Source: Chrysemys picta bellii
Lineage: Eukaryota; Chordata; Testudines; Emydidae
Reading direction: 5' to 3'
NCBI RefSeq assembly: GCF_011386835.1
Contig: NC_088797.1
Location: 98,714,264-98,778,263 of the forward strand
Length of the DNA: 64,000 bases
The position numbers and the translations under genes were made by a program. The notes under the pieces were generated by a model. That model saw only the letters and a program-made list of their open reading frames with translations, did not search any database and had not been told where the DNA came from. Numbering within the stretch: position 1 is the first letter of the stretch; every line of letters begins with the position of its first letter. Shown in pieces: positions 52,915 through 64,000 of this stretch.

Positions 52915-55610
52915 CCAAACAGTAGGGATCTATTATTGGACCACCTGACCAGGACAGTGATAGTGACGATGAAATGCTAAGGGAGATTAGAGAGGCTATC
53001 AAAATAAAGAACTCAATAATAGTGGGGGATTTCAATTATACCCATATTGACTGGGTACATGTCACCTCAGGATGAAATGCAGAGACAAAACTTCTCAATA
53101 CTTTAAATGACTGCTTCTTGGAGCAGTTGGTACAGGAACCTACAAGGGGAGAGTCAATTCTCGATTTAGTCCTGAGTGGAACGCAGGATCTGGTCTAAGA
53201 AGTAACTATAACAGGACCGCTTGGAAATAGTGATCATAATATAATAACATTTAACATTCCTGTAGTGGGAAGAGCACCTCAACAGCCCAACACTGTGGCA
53301 TTTAATTTCAGAAAGGGGAACTATGCAAAAATGAGGAGGTTAGTTAAACAGAAATTAAAAGGTACAGTGACTAGAGTGAAATCCCTGCAAGCTGCATGGA
53401 CACTTTTTAAAGACACCATAATAGAGGCCCAACTTAAATGTATACCCCAAATTAAAAAACACAGTAAAAGAACTAAAAAAAGAGCCACCATGGCTTAACA
53501 ACCATGTAAAAGAAGCAGTGAGCGATAAAAAGGCATCTTTTAAAAAGTGGAAGTCAAATCCTAGTGAGGTAAATAGAAAGGAGCATAAACAGTGCCAAAT
53601 TAAGTGTAAAAATGTAGTAAGAAATGCCAAAAAGGAGTTTGAAGGACAGCTAGCTAAAAACTCAAAAGGTAATAACAAAATGTTTAAGCATATCAGAAGC
53701 AGGAAGCCTGCTAAACAACCAGAGGGCCCCTGGACGATCGAGATACAAAAGGAGCGCTTAAAGACGATAAAGTCATTGTGGAGAAACTAAATGAATTCTT
53801 TGCTTCAGTCTTCACAGCTGAGGATGTTAGGGAGATTCCCAAACTGAGCCGACGTTTGTAGGTGACAAATATGAGGAATTGTCACAGATTGAAGTGTCAC
53901 TAGATGAAGTTTTGGAATTAATTGATAAACTTAACAGTAACAAGACACTGGGACCAGATGGCATTCACCCAAGAGTTCTGAAAGAACTCAAATGTGAAAT
54001 TGCGGAACGATTAACTATGGTTTGTAACCTGTCCTTTAAATCAGCTTCTGTACCCAATAACTGGAAGATAGCTAATGTAACGACAATATTTAAAAAGGGC
54101 TCTAGAGGTGATCCTGGCAATTACAGACCAGTAAGTCTAATGTCAGTACCGGGCAAATTAGTTGAAACAATAGTAAAGAATAAAATTGTCAGACACATAG
54201 AAGAACATAAATTGTTGGGCAAAGGTCAACATGGTTTCTGTAAAGGGAAATAATGTCTTACTAATCTATTAGAGTTCTTTGAAGGGGTCAACAAACATGT
54301 GGACAAGGGGGATCCAGTGGACATAGTGTACTTAGATTTCCAGAAAGCCTTTGACAAGGTCCCTCACCAAAGGCTCTTACATAAATTAAGTCGTCATGGG
54401 ATAAGAGGGAAGATCCTTTCATGGATTGAGAACTGGTTAAAAGACAGGGAACAAAGGGTAGGAATTAATGGTAAATTTTTAGAATGGAGAGAGGTAACTA
54501 GTGGTGTTTTCCAAGGGTCAGTCCTAGGACCAATCCTATTCAACTTATTCATAAATGATCTGGAGAAAGGGGTAAACAGTGTGGTGGCAAAGCTTGTAGA
54601 TGATACTAAACTGTTCAAGATAGTTAAGACCAAAGCAGACTGTGAAGAACTTCAAAAAGATCTCACAAAACTAAGTGATTGGGCAACAAAATGGCAAATG
54701 AAATTTAATGTGGATAAATGTAAAGTAGTGCACATTGGAAAAAATAACCCCAACTATACATACAATATGATGGGGGCTAATTTAGCTACAACTAATCAGG
54801 AAAGAGATCTTGGAGTCATCATGGATAGTTCTCTGAAGACGTCCATGCAATGTGTGGCGGCAGTCAAAAAAGCAAACAGGATGTTAGGAATAATTAAAAA
54901 GGGGATAGCGAATAAGACAGAGAATATCTTATTGCCCTTATATAAATCCATGGTACGCCCACATCTTGAATACTGTGTACAGATGTGGTCTCCTGATCTC
55001 AAAAAAGATATACTGGCATTAGAAAAAGTTCAGAAAAGGGCAACTAAAATGATTAGGGGTTTGGAATGGGTCCATACGAGGAGAGATTAAAGAGGCTAGG
55101 ACTTTTCTGCTTGGAAAAGAGGAGACTAAGGAGGGGATATGATAGAGGTATATAAAATCATGAGTGGTGTGGAGAAAGTGAATAAGGAAAAGTTATTTAC
55201 TTGTTCCCATAATATAAGAACTAAGGGCCACCAAATGAAATTAATTGGCAGCAGGTTTAAAACAAATAAAAGGAAGTTCTTCTTCACACAGTGCACAGTC
55301 AACCTGTGGAACTCCTTGCCTGAGGAGGTTGTGACGTCTAGGACTATAACATGGTTTAAAAGAGAACTAGATAAATTCATGGAGGTTAAGTCCATTAACG
55401 GCTATTAGCCAGGATGGGTAAAGAATGGTGTCCCTAGCCTCTGTTTGTCAGAGGGTGGAGATGGATGGCAGGAGAGAGATCACTTGATTATTACCTGTTA
55501 GGTTCACTCCCTCTGGGGCACCTGGCATTGGCCACTGTCGGTAGACAGGCTACTGGGCTGGATGGACCTTTGGTCTGACACAGTATGGCCATTCTTATGT
55601 TCTTATGTTC
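52915..55610 (+). mobile_element. CR1 LINE, 5' truncated, 2.7 kb
   Basis: It keeps the end of the apurinic endonuclease domain, the reverse transcriptase and the 3' tail. The sequence ends in two TTCTTATG units with ATTCTTATGTTC, a 3' end type of reptile CR1. No clear target duplication is seen, which is usual for CR1. It is the largest retroelement in the window and lies in sense with DNTT. Confidence 0.93.
52930..55408 (+). pseudogene. CR1 ORF2 remnant (endonuclease and reverse transcriptase)
   Basis: The endonuclease end shows VGDFNYTHIDW around 53025-53054, part of the conserved GDFN motif. Then come a linker with EVNRKEHKQCQIKCKN and the RT blocks: KTLGPDGIHPRVLKELKCE, FKKGSRGDPGNYRPVSL, DFQKAFDKVPHQRLL, GVFQGSVLGPILFNLFIND and LVDDTKLF (54593-54616). 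The last is the catalytic F/YADD motif with Leu-Val instead of the usual Phe/Tyr-Ala. RT from 53879 to 55408 stays in one frame with stops at about 54251 and 55088. Frameshifts separate the earlier parts. Dead, but only moderately diverged. Confidence 0.92.
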
Positions 55611-55743
55611 AAATTCCCAGTGCAAATATTTCCCCTTTTCTGCTTTTCTCCTCCTCCTGCATTTTTTTCCCCTTTGGATGTCATGATTTCTTGAGACGAA
55701 GTGGGTGAGAAGATATTTTTTCCCTCTGGGTTTATGTTTAGTA

Positions 55744-55817
55744 GGGTAAAATACTGCCCCATTTGAAGTCAATGGGAGTTTTGCCATTGATTTCAACCGG
55801 GGCCAGGATTTCATCCC
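55744..55817. repeat. Short palindromic repeat (CATTTGAAGTCAATGGGAG type)
   Basis: GGGTAAAATACTGCCCC at the left is the inverse of GGGGCCAGGATTTCATCCC at the right, around AATGGGAGTTTTGCCATT. Confidence 0.8.
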
Positions 55818-57927
55818 AAATCTCTTCTTTCCTTTTTCAATATATCTGCCTGTCACTACATTTGGGGAAAATTAAGGAGACCTTTTGGAAGCTTCCAAGG
55901 GAGATGCAGTGTGTAACTTAGAGGACAGTTTAGCTCAGTGTTAGGAAAAGAATTGCCAGTCTGAATGATTTGGGAATATTGAGCAGGTTGTATAGTTTAA
56001 AAAAAAAAAAGAGAGAGATTAAATTGATGCCATAGTATCCCTGTATTTCCGGAAAACACAGGATACATTAGCTATACTTGTTCTTTGGCAAGATACCAAG
56101 TAACCTTAATCATACGCTCAGAAGAAAGATGTTTATGCTATTATATATTCATTTTATTACATAAATATCTACAGCATTCATATGTGTGTTTAGCTATAAT
56201 GTTAAACTATATTTTAAAGTCAGTTTTCTTGGTGCAGCATCTGAGAATGTTTATTTCATGCCATCTTTTATTATAGGGAATGTCTGCAGTAGTTTACTTG
56301 CAGAGTTAAACAGATTCTTTAAAAACTGGATGTTAGTCTTATGTTGGCAGATGCTATGTTAAAATTATGAGGATATAACAGTGAGACAGTCAGCCTGGAG
56401 AGCATCCTGATGAATTAAACATGCTACAGCTGCAAAGTTTGCTTTAGATGTTGGCAATAATGACTGGATTAAAGATAAAGTAAACATAAAGATCCAGAAT
56501 TTATACTGATTTCCAATGTGATCAGTGTTGTTCACATAGTCCTTGCTACAATTGAACACTGAATCATTGTAAACAGATGCACATACTTTCATTTACTAAA
56601 TGCTTCCAATTCTTTTATCTCTTTTGGCAAAGTAGCAATTACACATGTGACTCCGGGGATTAATTTTTCTTTGCACCTGGTGTGTTTTAGAAATTAAGAA
56701 CTAAAATAATCTGATTTTTTCTTCCTGACAGTTAAAAAAAGATCATGCATTTTCTTCCACATAAGTGCCATTTAAACAATGTTCTCTTGTTAGTTTAAAT
56801 GTCTAGTAAATCACATGTGATGAGTCACATTTATAAAGCCAATTTGTAAATCCAAATACATACAAAACTAATCAAGTTATTGTGTAAACAGTATTTTAGG
56901 CATTTAGCCCTTTATAACAAATAACTGACTGCATGTCCAACACAAAATACAAATGTGCAACCTAACCCTGGTCTCCTTTGCTTGATGTGTTTTCTGAATA
57001 GCACAATGAATCCTGGGTTAATACTGAAAGGAAATGGCTTTCAAGTTGTGCAAATATCTGCTCATCCCAAATATTTTGACTATTTTTCTTTACTAATGCT
57101 AACTTCTAGTGCTAATTTTGTGGTGCCTCACTTCAATTATTACTTTATAATTTGTATGATTACTTAAATGTATAATAATATAAACCGAGCAAGGCTATAT
57201 TGCATAAAATCCAGACCTCCACATACCTTTCTGTTGTTAGTCATTCAGATGAGACTTTATTAAAACAAACAGAACAGGTTAGCCTAGCAGTATTTGACAA
57301 AGCAGGGCTACTGTAAATATTATGTTCTTCAGGCAAAACAAGAATAAAACTAAATTGAAAGACCAACTAATCCTTAATAATAAATTTCAGTGCCTTTGTG
57401 ACAAAGAATAGATTGTCAGAGAACTATATGGGGATGTAAGTGTGCAAGTCCTGATATTTTTAATGGAAATTGTATTCCTCCTGTACAACAGTTCCTTATT
57501 GAACGTGCGAAAACTTACCCGTGGGGTGTCCGCTGGGAATTTGCAAGTTCCCCTTCCCCTTTGTATGCCCACAAATGAAACTTTGAAAAGTTCTCTTTCT
57601 CCTCCTCCAGGTGCTAATTCATAATTGGCTTTCTGCATTTGTCATACAGGGTTTTTAATTATGAAAGGACTAAGAGGTGGACATTAATTTTTGTTCCTTA
57701 TGTTAAAACTAGCCTTATATATGGCATCAATATTTTGATTTTATGCAGGATTTTTTTTATTTAATACATAACAGTTGATTGTTTTCAAACAAAATTTCAT
57801 GCACATTCCATGGATAGTATTAATTTACTGTTGGTATATTATTTTTCAAAATGTTAAATGCCAAGAGTGTTCAACAGTCTTTTAAACTGGTATTCAGTCT
57901 TTATATCTCCTTCACTACAAGTACATA
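55818..57927. other. DNTT intron 10; nothing recognised
   Basis: Strongly AT-rich; an A11 run near 56000. No exon or transposon ends. Confidence 0.4.
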
Positions 57928-58136
57928 CACCTCTACCCTGATATAACGCGACCCGATATAACAGGAATTCGGATATAACGTGGTAAAGCAGAGCTCCAGG
58001 GGGGATGCGGGGGGTGGAGGGGGGCAGGGCTGCACGTTCCAGCGGATGAAAGCAAGTTCGATATAACGTGGTTTCACCTATAATGCGGTAAAAAATTTTT
58101 GGCTCCCGAGGACAGCGTTATATCAGGGTAGAGGTG
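57928..58136. mobile_element. 209-bp mariner-type palindromic MITE with TA duplication
   Basis: Perfect inverted ends CACCTCTACCCTGATATAAC on both sides, flanked by TA at 57926-57927 and 58137-58138. ATATAACG words recur inside, so the whole element can fold. The arms are nearly unmutated and CpG-containing, so it is probably young. Confidence 0.95.
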
Positions 58137-58138
58137 TA

Positions 58139-59022
58139 GTATTATATGTAGGCACAAATAATATGTACTGTGTGTGCACATATGAAGGGGAGGAGAGTTG
58201 ATACCTTAGGCCTGCAGATGTTTTGTTAATCTGGGTTTTAAGATACAGTAACAGGACAAGTACCTGGTACGTTCCAATATTAGCATAATTAATCTATTTT
58301 ACACAGTGAAACTACTTCCTGTGATTATTCAGAGATATAATACTAACAAATCTGTTACTATAGCCCTGGACAAAAACTTTCAGCTGTAGTGTTTCTGATT
58401 AAGAATAGAGGACATGTCCAATGGTAGAATGAAATGAGAATGTATCATACTGGCTTTTCTGACTTTCAAAATTTATTCATGCCTAGAATTATGAGAATAA
58501 CTTCCACTGCAGTATTTTGCATCAATACCATTATGCATGATTTTGCCTGTGGGCATTGAGTCAATGGGTAATGCTTGCAATACTGCTTTTTCAATCATGG
58601 TTGGTTATAATGTCATTTCAAAGAGTCATTTTTCCCCTCTGACTTATTTGTCATCTTATTTGTAGCTAGATTAGAAATAGATTAGTTCTTATTTAAGCAG
58701 GCACAGTGGTGTGAATATTACTACAAAAATATCAGTTAAACATGAAATTTACATTCCTAGCATAACATAATGTCAAAGGCACTTCTGATGAGTTGCCAAT
58801 GAAGGTTGTTATGATATTATCAAAGAGAGAATGCACAGCACATGCACAGTGCTGTGGGATATTACTATTGCACTTAATGAAATACTTCACATAACACAAT
58901 TAGTACTGTGATAGTCTATAATTATCATGGAATTGTACTCATGATGGCCTCATTATTCCTAAAGGTATGCAAGATTCAGAATTAAAGATGTTTATTAATG
59001 GAAACTTACATTTAATAATTGT
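58139..59022. other. DNTT intron 10; nothing recognised
   Basis: AT-rich sequence without supported features. Confidence 0.4.
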
Positions 59023-59025
59023 TTA

Positions 59026-59146
59026 GGGCCTGATCTTGGCACATTTTTCTCACTAAGTAATATCTTAGTGAAGGTAGTCTCACTAACTATTAGTGGAGTA
59101 TGGTATTGTACTACTCAGGGTGAGTAAGGATGGCAAACTCAGGTCC
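59026..59146. mobile_element. 121-bp MITE with TTA target duplication
   Basis: The left end GGGCCTGATC and the inverted right end GGACCTGAGT, with TTA at 59023-59025 and 59147-59149. The inner words CTCACTAA, TACT and ACTCA are partly self-complementary. Confidence 0.65.
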
Positions 59147-59298
59147 TTAGTAGGGCTGGCCAGAAAACCAGAATTAATGTTTCATAAAACATTTTGAGCT
59201 TTCAATATTTGTTTTCATTCCAGGGCAGAACAAAACTGACACCTTCTGAAATTTTTCATGAAAAAATGAGAGGGCAAGATAAATATTTCAGAATGGTT

Positions 59299-59423
59299 TA
59301 ATAGTCCAGCAGTTAGAGCACTCGCTTGGGATGTGGGAAACCTGCTCTGCCTAATACAAACCAAGGACTTGAAGCAGTCTTTCCCAGAACCCGGGTGAGT
59401 GCCCTAGCCATTGGGCTATTGGC
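59299..59423. repeat. Foldback repeat with tRNA-like arms
   Basis: ATAGTCCAGCAGTTAGAGCA then CTCGCTTGGG on the left corresponds to the inverse of CCGGGTGAGTGCCCTAGCCA then TTGGGCTATT on the right. Each arm resembles a tRNA 5' half with box A, so this is either a SINE dimer in inverse orientation or a foldback element. Confidence 0.65.
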
Positions 59424-59555
59424 TATTCTGGGGTGGGTCTCTGGTTTTGATCAGATCGTCCATTCTGGATCTGAAAAACCTTCCTGACTGAAGTTTTTCT
59501 GAAAACTGAGTGTTTCTGTGAAAAGATTTGGTTCAGACAAATTGACATTTTTGAT

Positions 59556-59557
<2 letters not shown>

Positions 59558-59593
<36 letters not shown>

Positions 59594-59615
59594 ATATATA
59601 TATATATATATATAT
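59558..59615. repeat. (TC)n followed by (TA)n microsatellite
   Basis: About 15 TC units directly joined through G to about 13 TA units. Confidence 0.97.
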
Positions 59616-60249
59616 TTGAAAAGTTCCCAACCAACTCTAGTTCTTAGAGAGGTTTGCTTTCCATTCCAGTTTTTCTACCATGGGAGATAATTGCTGCATA
59701 AAATTAACTGATATTTACTATGAATGACAGCATTGTGTCTAGTTTTCATTGATAATCATTTTACTGAGCTTGATTTTTAATTCCTAGTCTTTTTTCTGAT
59801 ATTGCCAACATATCTATGATTTGATAAAGGAATGAGTCATTTAGTTTGCTGAAGAAGGTTCTGATTATGAAGGTATTTGTTACAGTCACACATGAAGAGG
59901 AGGATTTAGCCAATTGTTACAAAGCTTTAACCACCATTTTAGAACAACAATAATGACTTGCAGAAAGTGCTGTTAAAACTTACACTTCATGGAAAGTTGG
60001 AAGGCACTTTTCTATAATTGCTTTACATAATTGTATGTCATTTGCAACTAAAGTAAAACTGTGTCAAACTTAACTTTGTTGGAGCTCTGACTTGATTGTT
60101 TTTTACCACAAAACTACAATATCTTAAAAGTAAAAGGAGAGATGGTAGCTGGTTACATGAGTCATGTTTCCAAAGTTCAATCTTCAACTCTAAGGATATC
60201 TGAACAGTACAGCTAGAGGAGATCTCACATCCATCTTCTGGAAGAAAAT

Positions 60250-60310
60250 GGAGTCATAGACAAAAAGGAACATTGTAGGTCATCATGACCAACCATATGA
60301 TTCTATCACC
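60250..60310 (-). mobile_element. Possible CR1 3' tail scrap
   Basis: GAGTCATAGACAAAAAGGAA followed by GTAGGTCATCATGACCAACC resembles antisense CR1 tails, but the match is short and diverged. Confidence 0.4.
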
Positions 60311-60379
60311 AAAACCTGCCATAGAAGTCAGTGGGAATGTTATCTGATTATGGATGGCAGGATTAGACCCCTCTTCAGT

Positions 60380-60470
60380 ATATTATTATTTAAGGTTTGT
60401 ACAGGTGCCTAGCACCTTAACATAAAATGAAATCCCAGTCTCTGCCTCAAAGAGCATTATAGTCTAGGGT
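60380..60470. repeat. Fragment of an old interspersed repeat
   Basis: TTATTATTTAAGGTTTGTAC, GGTGCCTAGCACCTTAA and CTGCCTCAAAGAGCATTATA resemble a common reptile repeat with a CCTAGCAC...CCCAAAGAGCTTA core. The family name is not known to me. Confidence 0.4.
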
Positions 60471-60972
60471 TCAAATTATGCTTGATAGGCTCTGGTTTAA
60501 GTAGAAGGCAGCATGAAGCTTCATATCCAGGGAAGCAGTGAAAAGAATGTGCTCCAGAGAGGCTCAGTTCCTCTCTAAGCTCTTCAGTTACACATGAGGG
60601 AGCCATAAACAAATGTTCATAATAATACCATCAGGAAATGTATCCTTATTCTTATCCAAATGTACTGCCCTTTGGGTTAAGAAAATATAAATTTGCTGAG
60701 ATGCATGTTTGATCAACATAGTCTTCCCCTTCTTGATATCATTTACTTTCTAGTATTTTACAGTTTTCATACATTGCTCTCATGTGGTTTCTTTAAGCTA
60801 TGTAGGTTAGAACCTTCAGAGCTGCTGCACAGGTGCAGCTCATGGCTTAGTTAACAATTCACAGGTGTCAGCAAGGGCACTGTTTAGTCTGCAGGATATT
60901 ACTGGTGATGACATGCAAGAAGCAAAACTCAGCTTTACTTTTGGATCCCAGAATGACTTTGTAGGGATGTAT

Positions 60973-61112
60973 GCAGTGTTGCTGTAACTGTGTTGGTCCC
61001 AGGATAATAGAAAGACGAGGTGAGGTAATGTCTTTTATTGGACCAACTTCTGTTGGAGATAGAGACTAGTGTTGGGGCTTACACAGAGCACTTCTTCAGG
61101 TCTGGGAAGTAA
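60973..61112 (-). mobile_element. Penelope-like tail fragment
   Basis: On + it reads GCAGTGTTGCTGTAACTGTG, GTTGGTCCCAGGATAATAGA, TTTTATTGGACCAACTTCTG and CTTCTTCAGGTCTGGGAA. This is the same family as 32573-32784. On - the CTGAAGA element of a hammerhead-like core is kept, but the GAAA part is lost. Confidence 0.72.
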
Positions 61113-61272
61113 GAGAAAAAACGTCTTGTAAAGTGAGCATATTGGAGCTGGAAGAGATTGATACACAATAAGCTTACAACCCCACAACGCTACTTTTAGA
61201 GAGTCACCTTGCAGAGTTGAACCATGCTTATAACCCTTTCTTCTAGGGCTAATGAACCCAATCAGATAGAAT

Positions 61273-61349
61273 CAACGAGGAGTCTGGTGGCACCTTAAAG
61301 ACTGGACTTTGTGGATACAGACTAACACGGCTATCCCTCTGATACTTGA
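61273..61349 (+). mobile_element. 77-bp retro-insertion of Penelope-like tail with 14-bp TSD
   Basis: The insert reads CAACGAGGAGTCTGGTGGCA to CGGCTATCCCTCTGATAC. Perfect 14-bp direct repeats CAATCAGATAGAAT at 61259-61272 and 61350-61363 flank it. It shares GATACAGACTAACACGGCT with 8730 and 28537. Confidence 0.9.
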
Positions 61350-61363
61350 CAATCAGATAGAAT

Positions 61364-62953
61364 GTGCATCTTCTGTCCAATCTGTAACAGAACCCTTCCT
61401 GACATGTGAAGAAGTTTCCTCCACTTCCCTCCCTATCATTTATTGTGTGCACTCCTTCATTTCTTGATTTCAGCTGGAAGCCGAGATAGACATGCTAAAA
61501 TGCTGTGAATGTCCAGCTTCATGAGATTCTAGTCTGGTCTTATAGATAGCTGAGCCAAGGAGTTGGGAAGCATCTAACTGACCCTCTAAACCTTTTGAAG
61601 TTAGGTTATCTTCTCTACTTTCTTTAGTCTTACCTTCCCAGCTCATTATCTGTGTTTCACTTGCTTGTGAAATGACATGGGAACACACTGGAGGCCAATA
61701 ATTGTTCCCAGTATATTAAAATCCACTGTATATAGAAAAATCACTCTCTATGATTGCTTTGCTGGGCTATGTCTATGGGCATATAGTTACATATAGTTTA
61801 CTTTTTTTTGCCACAGCTGTGTACTATGAGTTTATATTTAATCTGTCCCCCAGTATTGCCCTCCTCAGTCCACATTTTTTCCTATTGTGTTTTCTTACTA
61901 ACATTCTCCCTTTTTGAACTTTTCATTAGTGTTATTCTTTCGTAAGTGCTTTGGGGGACCCAAGTTCCCCAGGCTCCTGAGTCTAGGATAAGTTTAATTG
62001 AAATCAATAGTGAACAAGAAAATAATCATTTCAAAGTGCTATTTTGAAACTCATAAAACTTGAATGTCAATAAATGGAATGTCCAATTATTTGTGCTGTG
62101 GACTTTGGTTAATGTTTTCTCACTCAGTCCATATAGCCTGATTGCCCCTATTCCAAGTGACCCTTCTCTGGGAAGTGTGTGCAGCAGATATTGAACATAT
62201 GTTTTCTCCACCCTTCCTTTTCTCTCTCAGGTACTCCTTCAGAGTTAATCTGTATGACAGTAGTGCTTGCCTCCTCATATCTAAAACCTCCTAGTCAGCT
62301 CTAGCATTGGTATGGCTTGGAACATTACCTTTTTTTTGAAGGAACACCGTTCTTGCCAGAGGTTGACTTTTCTGTCACCTCAGTGGTTAATGGTTTTCGT
62401 GCTTGCTCTTGGTTGTGAGCCTAATGGGGGCTTGTGATGCAGAACAGACCTCCGAGGTGAACAGCAGAAGTCTGCTTACAGGCTTTCAGGAGGCTTGTTT
62501 GCTAGGGTTCACAAAAAGGCCATGCAGTTCACTGCAGTCTAAAGAAAAAGGCTTTCACATTTTTCCAAGTTAATTGGTTTTTAATTATTTTGCAATGACA
62601 AAACATGGGTGGCACTGTAATTTTTGGCTTCCCTTTGACAAGTGTTTACAAGGAGTACAACAATCTGTGATTACATCATGTCATGTAGTTTTAACAGTTT
62701 GTTTTTATCTGCATCTCTTCTGGGAATTTTTTCACCACTGGACACAATGGCAAGTATTGATACCTTATCTCGTGGGTCATTTTTTTTTCTTTTTTGCTGT
62801 AATTTTTTAGGCTGAACAAGTTTGTATGACTAGAAAACCAGCCTGATTGTATTTTCTTTAAAAAAATTGGAACAGGAATTAAAAAATATTCATATATAGT
62901 TTAAAGCAAGGAATGTTGAAAATGTCATATTTTTTTGTTCAGTTGTTCCAAGC
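61364..62953. other. DNTT intron 10; nothing recognised
   Basis: T-rich runs near 61800 and 62780; no exon or transposon ends. Confidence 0.4.
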
Positions 62954-63137
62954 GAGGGGTAGTCAACAGGCAGACCGTGGGCCAAATCTGGACCACCAGA
63001 TGCTTTTGAATGGACCACAAAATCTTTTTATTTACTACTTGTTGTTTTGTTTTTATTTACTTCCCTGGAGTCTGGACCTTGACTATACCTTGACCAAGAA
63101 ATTTGGACCTTGGCAAAAAAATAATTGACTACCCCTG
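62954..63137. mobile_element. 184-bp hAT MITE
   Basis: The left end GAGGGGTAGTCAACAGG and right end, reverse-complemented, CAGGGGTAGTCAATTATT are hAT-type inverted repeats. GGCCAAATCTGGA is the inverse of the right-arm word TTGGACCTTGGC in diverged form. An 8-bp duplication is no longer readable. Confidence 0.82.
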
Positions 63138-64000
63138 ATCTGATTTGTAAAGCCAAATGCATGTACAAACTTTCTTATTTTCTTGTCAGACCTCCTCTTC
63201 TATATCCCTTGCTACAGTGTTGTCCATGGTAGGCAACTAAATTATTATAACAGTTCCATTCTCACTGTTGTTCTTGAAGCCATCCTTCATCGTGCTCCAT
63301 TTGTGATTCTTTCTCCAAAAAGAAAGACACAGAAATCAAGATCTTTTGCCTTCCAGCTCCCAAAACATAGCTTCTACATGAGAGAGCATTTTTCATTGCT
63401 CTGTGGCATATTGTTTTTACTGTACTCTATTTCTCTCTGCCTAGTGGATTTGTATATTGTCAATCATGGGAACATTCATTTGGCTCTCAAAATATGAAAT
63501 AACTGGAATTGCATTAGTATAACTGGTGTGCGTGCACACACACAGATAATAGGTTTGTACCCAAGACCTGTTCTTAATTTCTGGTAGGCAAAAATCCTCT
63601 CAGCAAAATGGAACCCTCAAATGATTTTTTTCCCCCCACAAAGGGGGCCAAAAGGATGCTGGTTTAATTTTATACGTGAAACTTTTCACCCAATTTTGTT
63701 AACTGCTAAGATAATCGAAAAGTGTCTGTTTTTAACTTTTACCCTCCAGCAAATCTCATCTGTGTTTTTGCAGAATTTGATATGTAAGCCCAATACTCTC
63801 TCTTCCTTGAAAGTCTGATAAATGAAAAAGGGACTAAGTTCAGGCTTTTGAGAGACTGTTTATTTCTTTCTTTCTCAATCTTTTGTGGGTTAGAAGAAAT
63901 TGCTTTAGGCTAATGTCACATATTACATTTAATAACAATACATCAAGCAAAAAAAATCTATGAACTGCAGTTACCTTTTAGAAAAACGTTGACAGTGGCT
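63138..64000. other. DNTT intron 10, window end; nothing recognised
   Basis: AT-rich with a short (CA)n near 63535. No coding signal that resembles the TdT C-terminus. Confidence 0.4.

Overview
This is vertebrate nuclear DNA: AT-rich, intron-dominated and crowded with decayed transposons. The repeats point to a reptile, most likely a turtle. The evidence is CR1 LINEs with a TTCTTATG-type 3' end, a tRNA-derived SINE carrying a CR1-like tail, MIR, and many PIF/Harbinger, hAT and mariner-like MITEs. The species call is inference from repeat families recalled from memory.

The only host gene I can support is DNTT (terminal deoxynucleotidyl transferase, TdT) on the + strand. Three coding exons are visible at 35007-35112, 40820-41083 and 43853-43936, with intact phases and splice signals. 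They correspond to exons 8, 9 and 10 of the usual 11-exon gene and carry the catalytic Asp residues, the loop-1 region and the GWTGSR motif. I found no exon 1-7 sequence upstream and no final exon downstream. If the gene is intact, 1-35006 is intron 7 and 43937-64000 is part of intron 10, so both introns are very large.

Region by region: 1-15 kb is intron with scattered MITEs, a SINE, a CR1-type tail and a broken non-LTR reverse transcriptase fragment. A solo LTR with a 5-bp target duplication lies at 15.2-15.9 kb. An almost complete but decayed PIF/Harbinger transposon spans 17.6-22.4 kb, with a two-exon Myb/SANT-like gene on +, a HARBI1-like transposase remnant on - and an extra open frame on -. 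A second LTR is at 23.1-24.3 kb and a related LTR-like element at 28.8-29.7 kb. The DNTT exons lie between 35 and 44 kb among hAT, Penelope-like and CR1 insertions. Nested DNA transposons occupy 46-51 kb. A 2.7-kb CR1 LINE is at 52.9-55.6 kb. The rest is AT-rich intron with MITEs and retro-fragments.

The most notable signals are a hammerhead-ribozyme-like core on the - strand at 39.66-39.69 kb inside a Penelope-like repeat; three 59-77 bp retro-insertions of that same family, each bounded by a perfect 13-14 bp target duplication; a CAGCAG tandem acceptor at DNTT exon 10; and an uninterrupted 128-codon antisense frame inside the Harbinger Myb intron. No database search was possible; family names rest on remembered consensus features and on terminal structures visible in the sequence.
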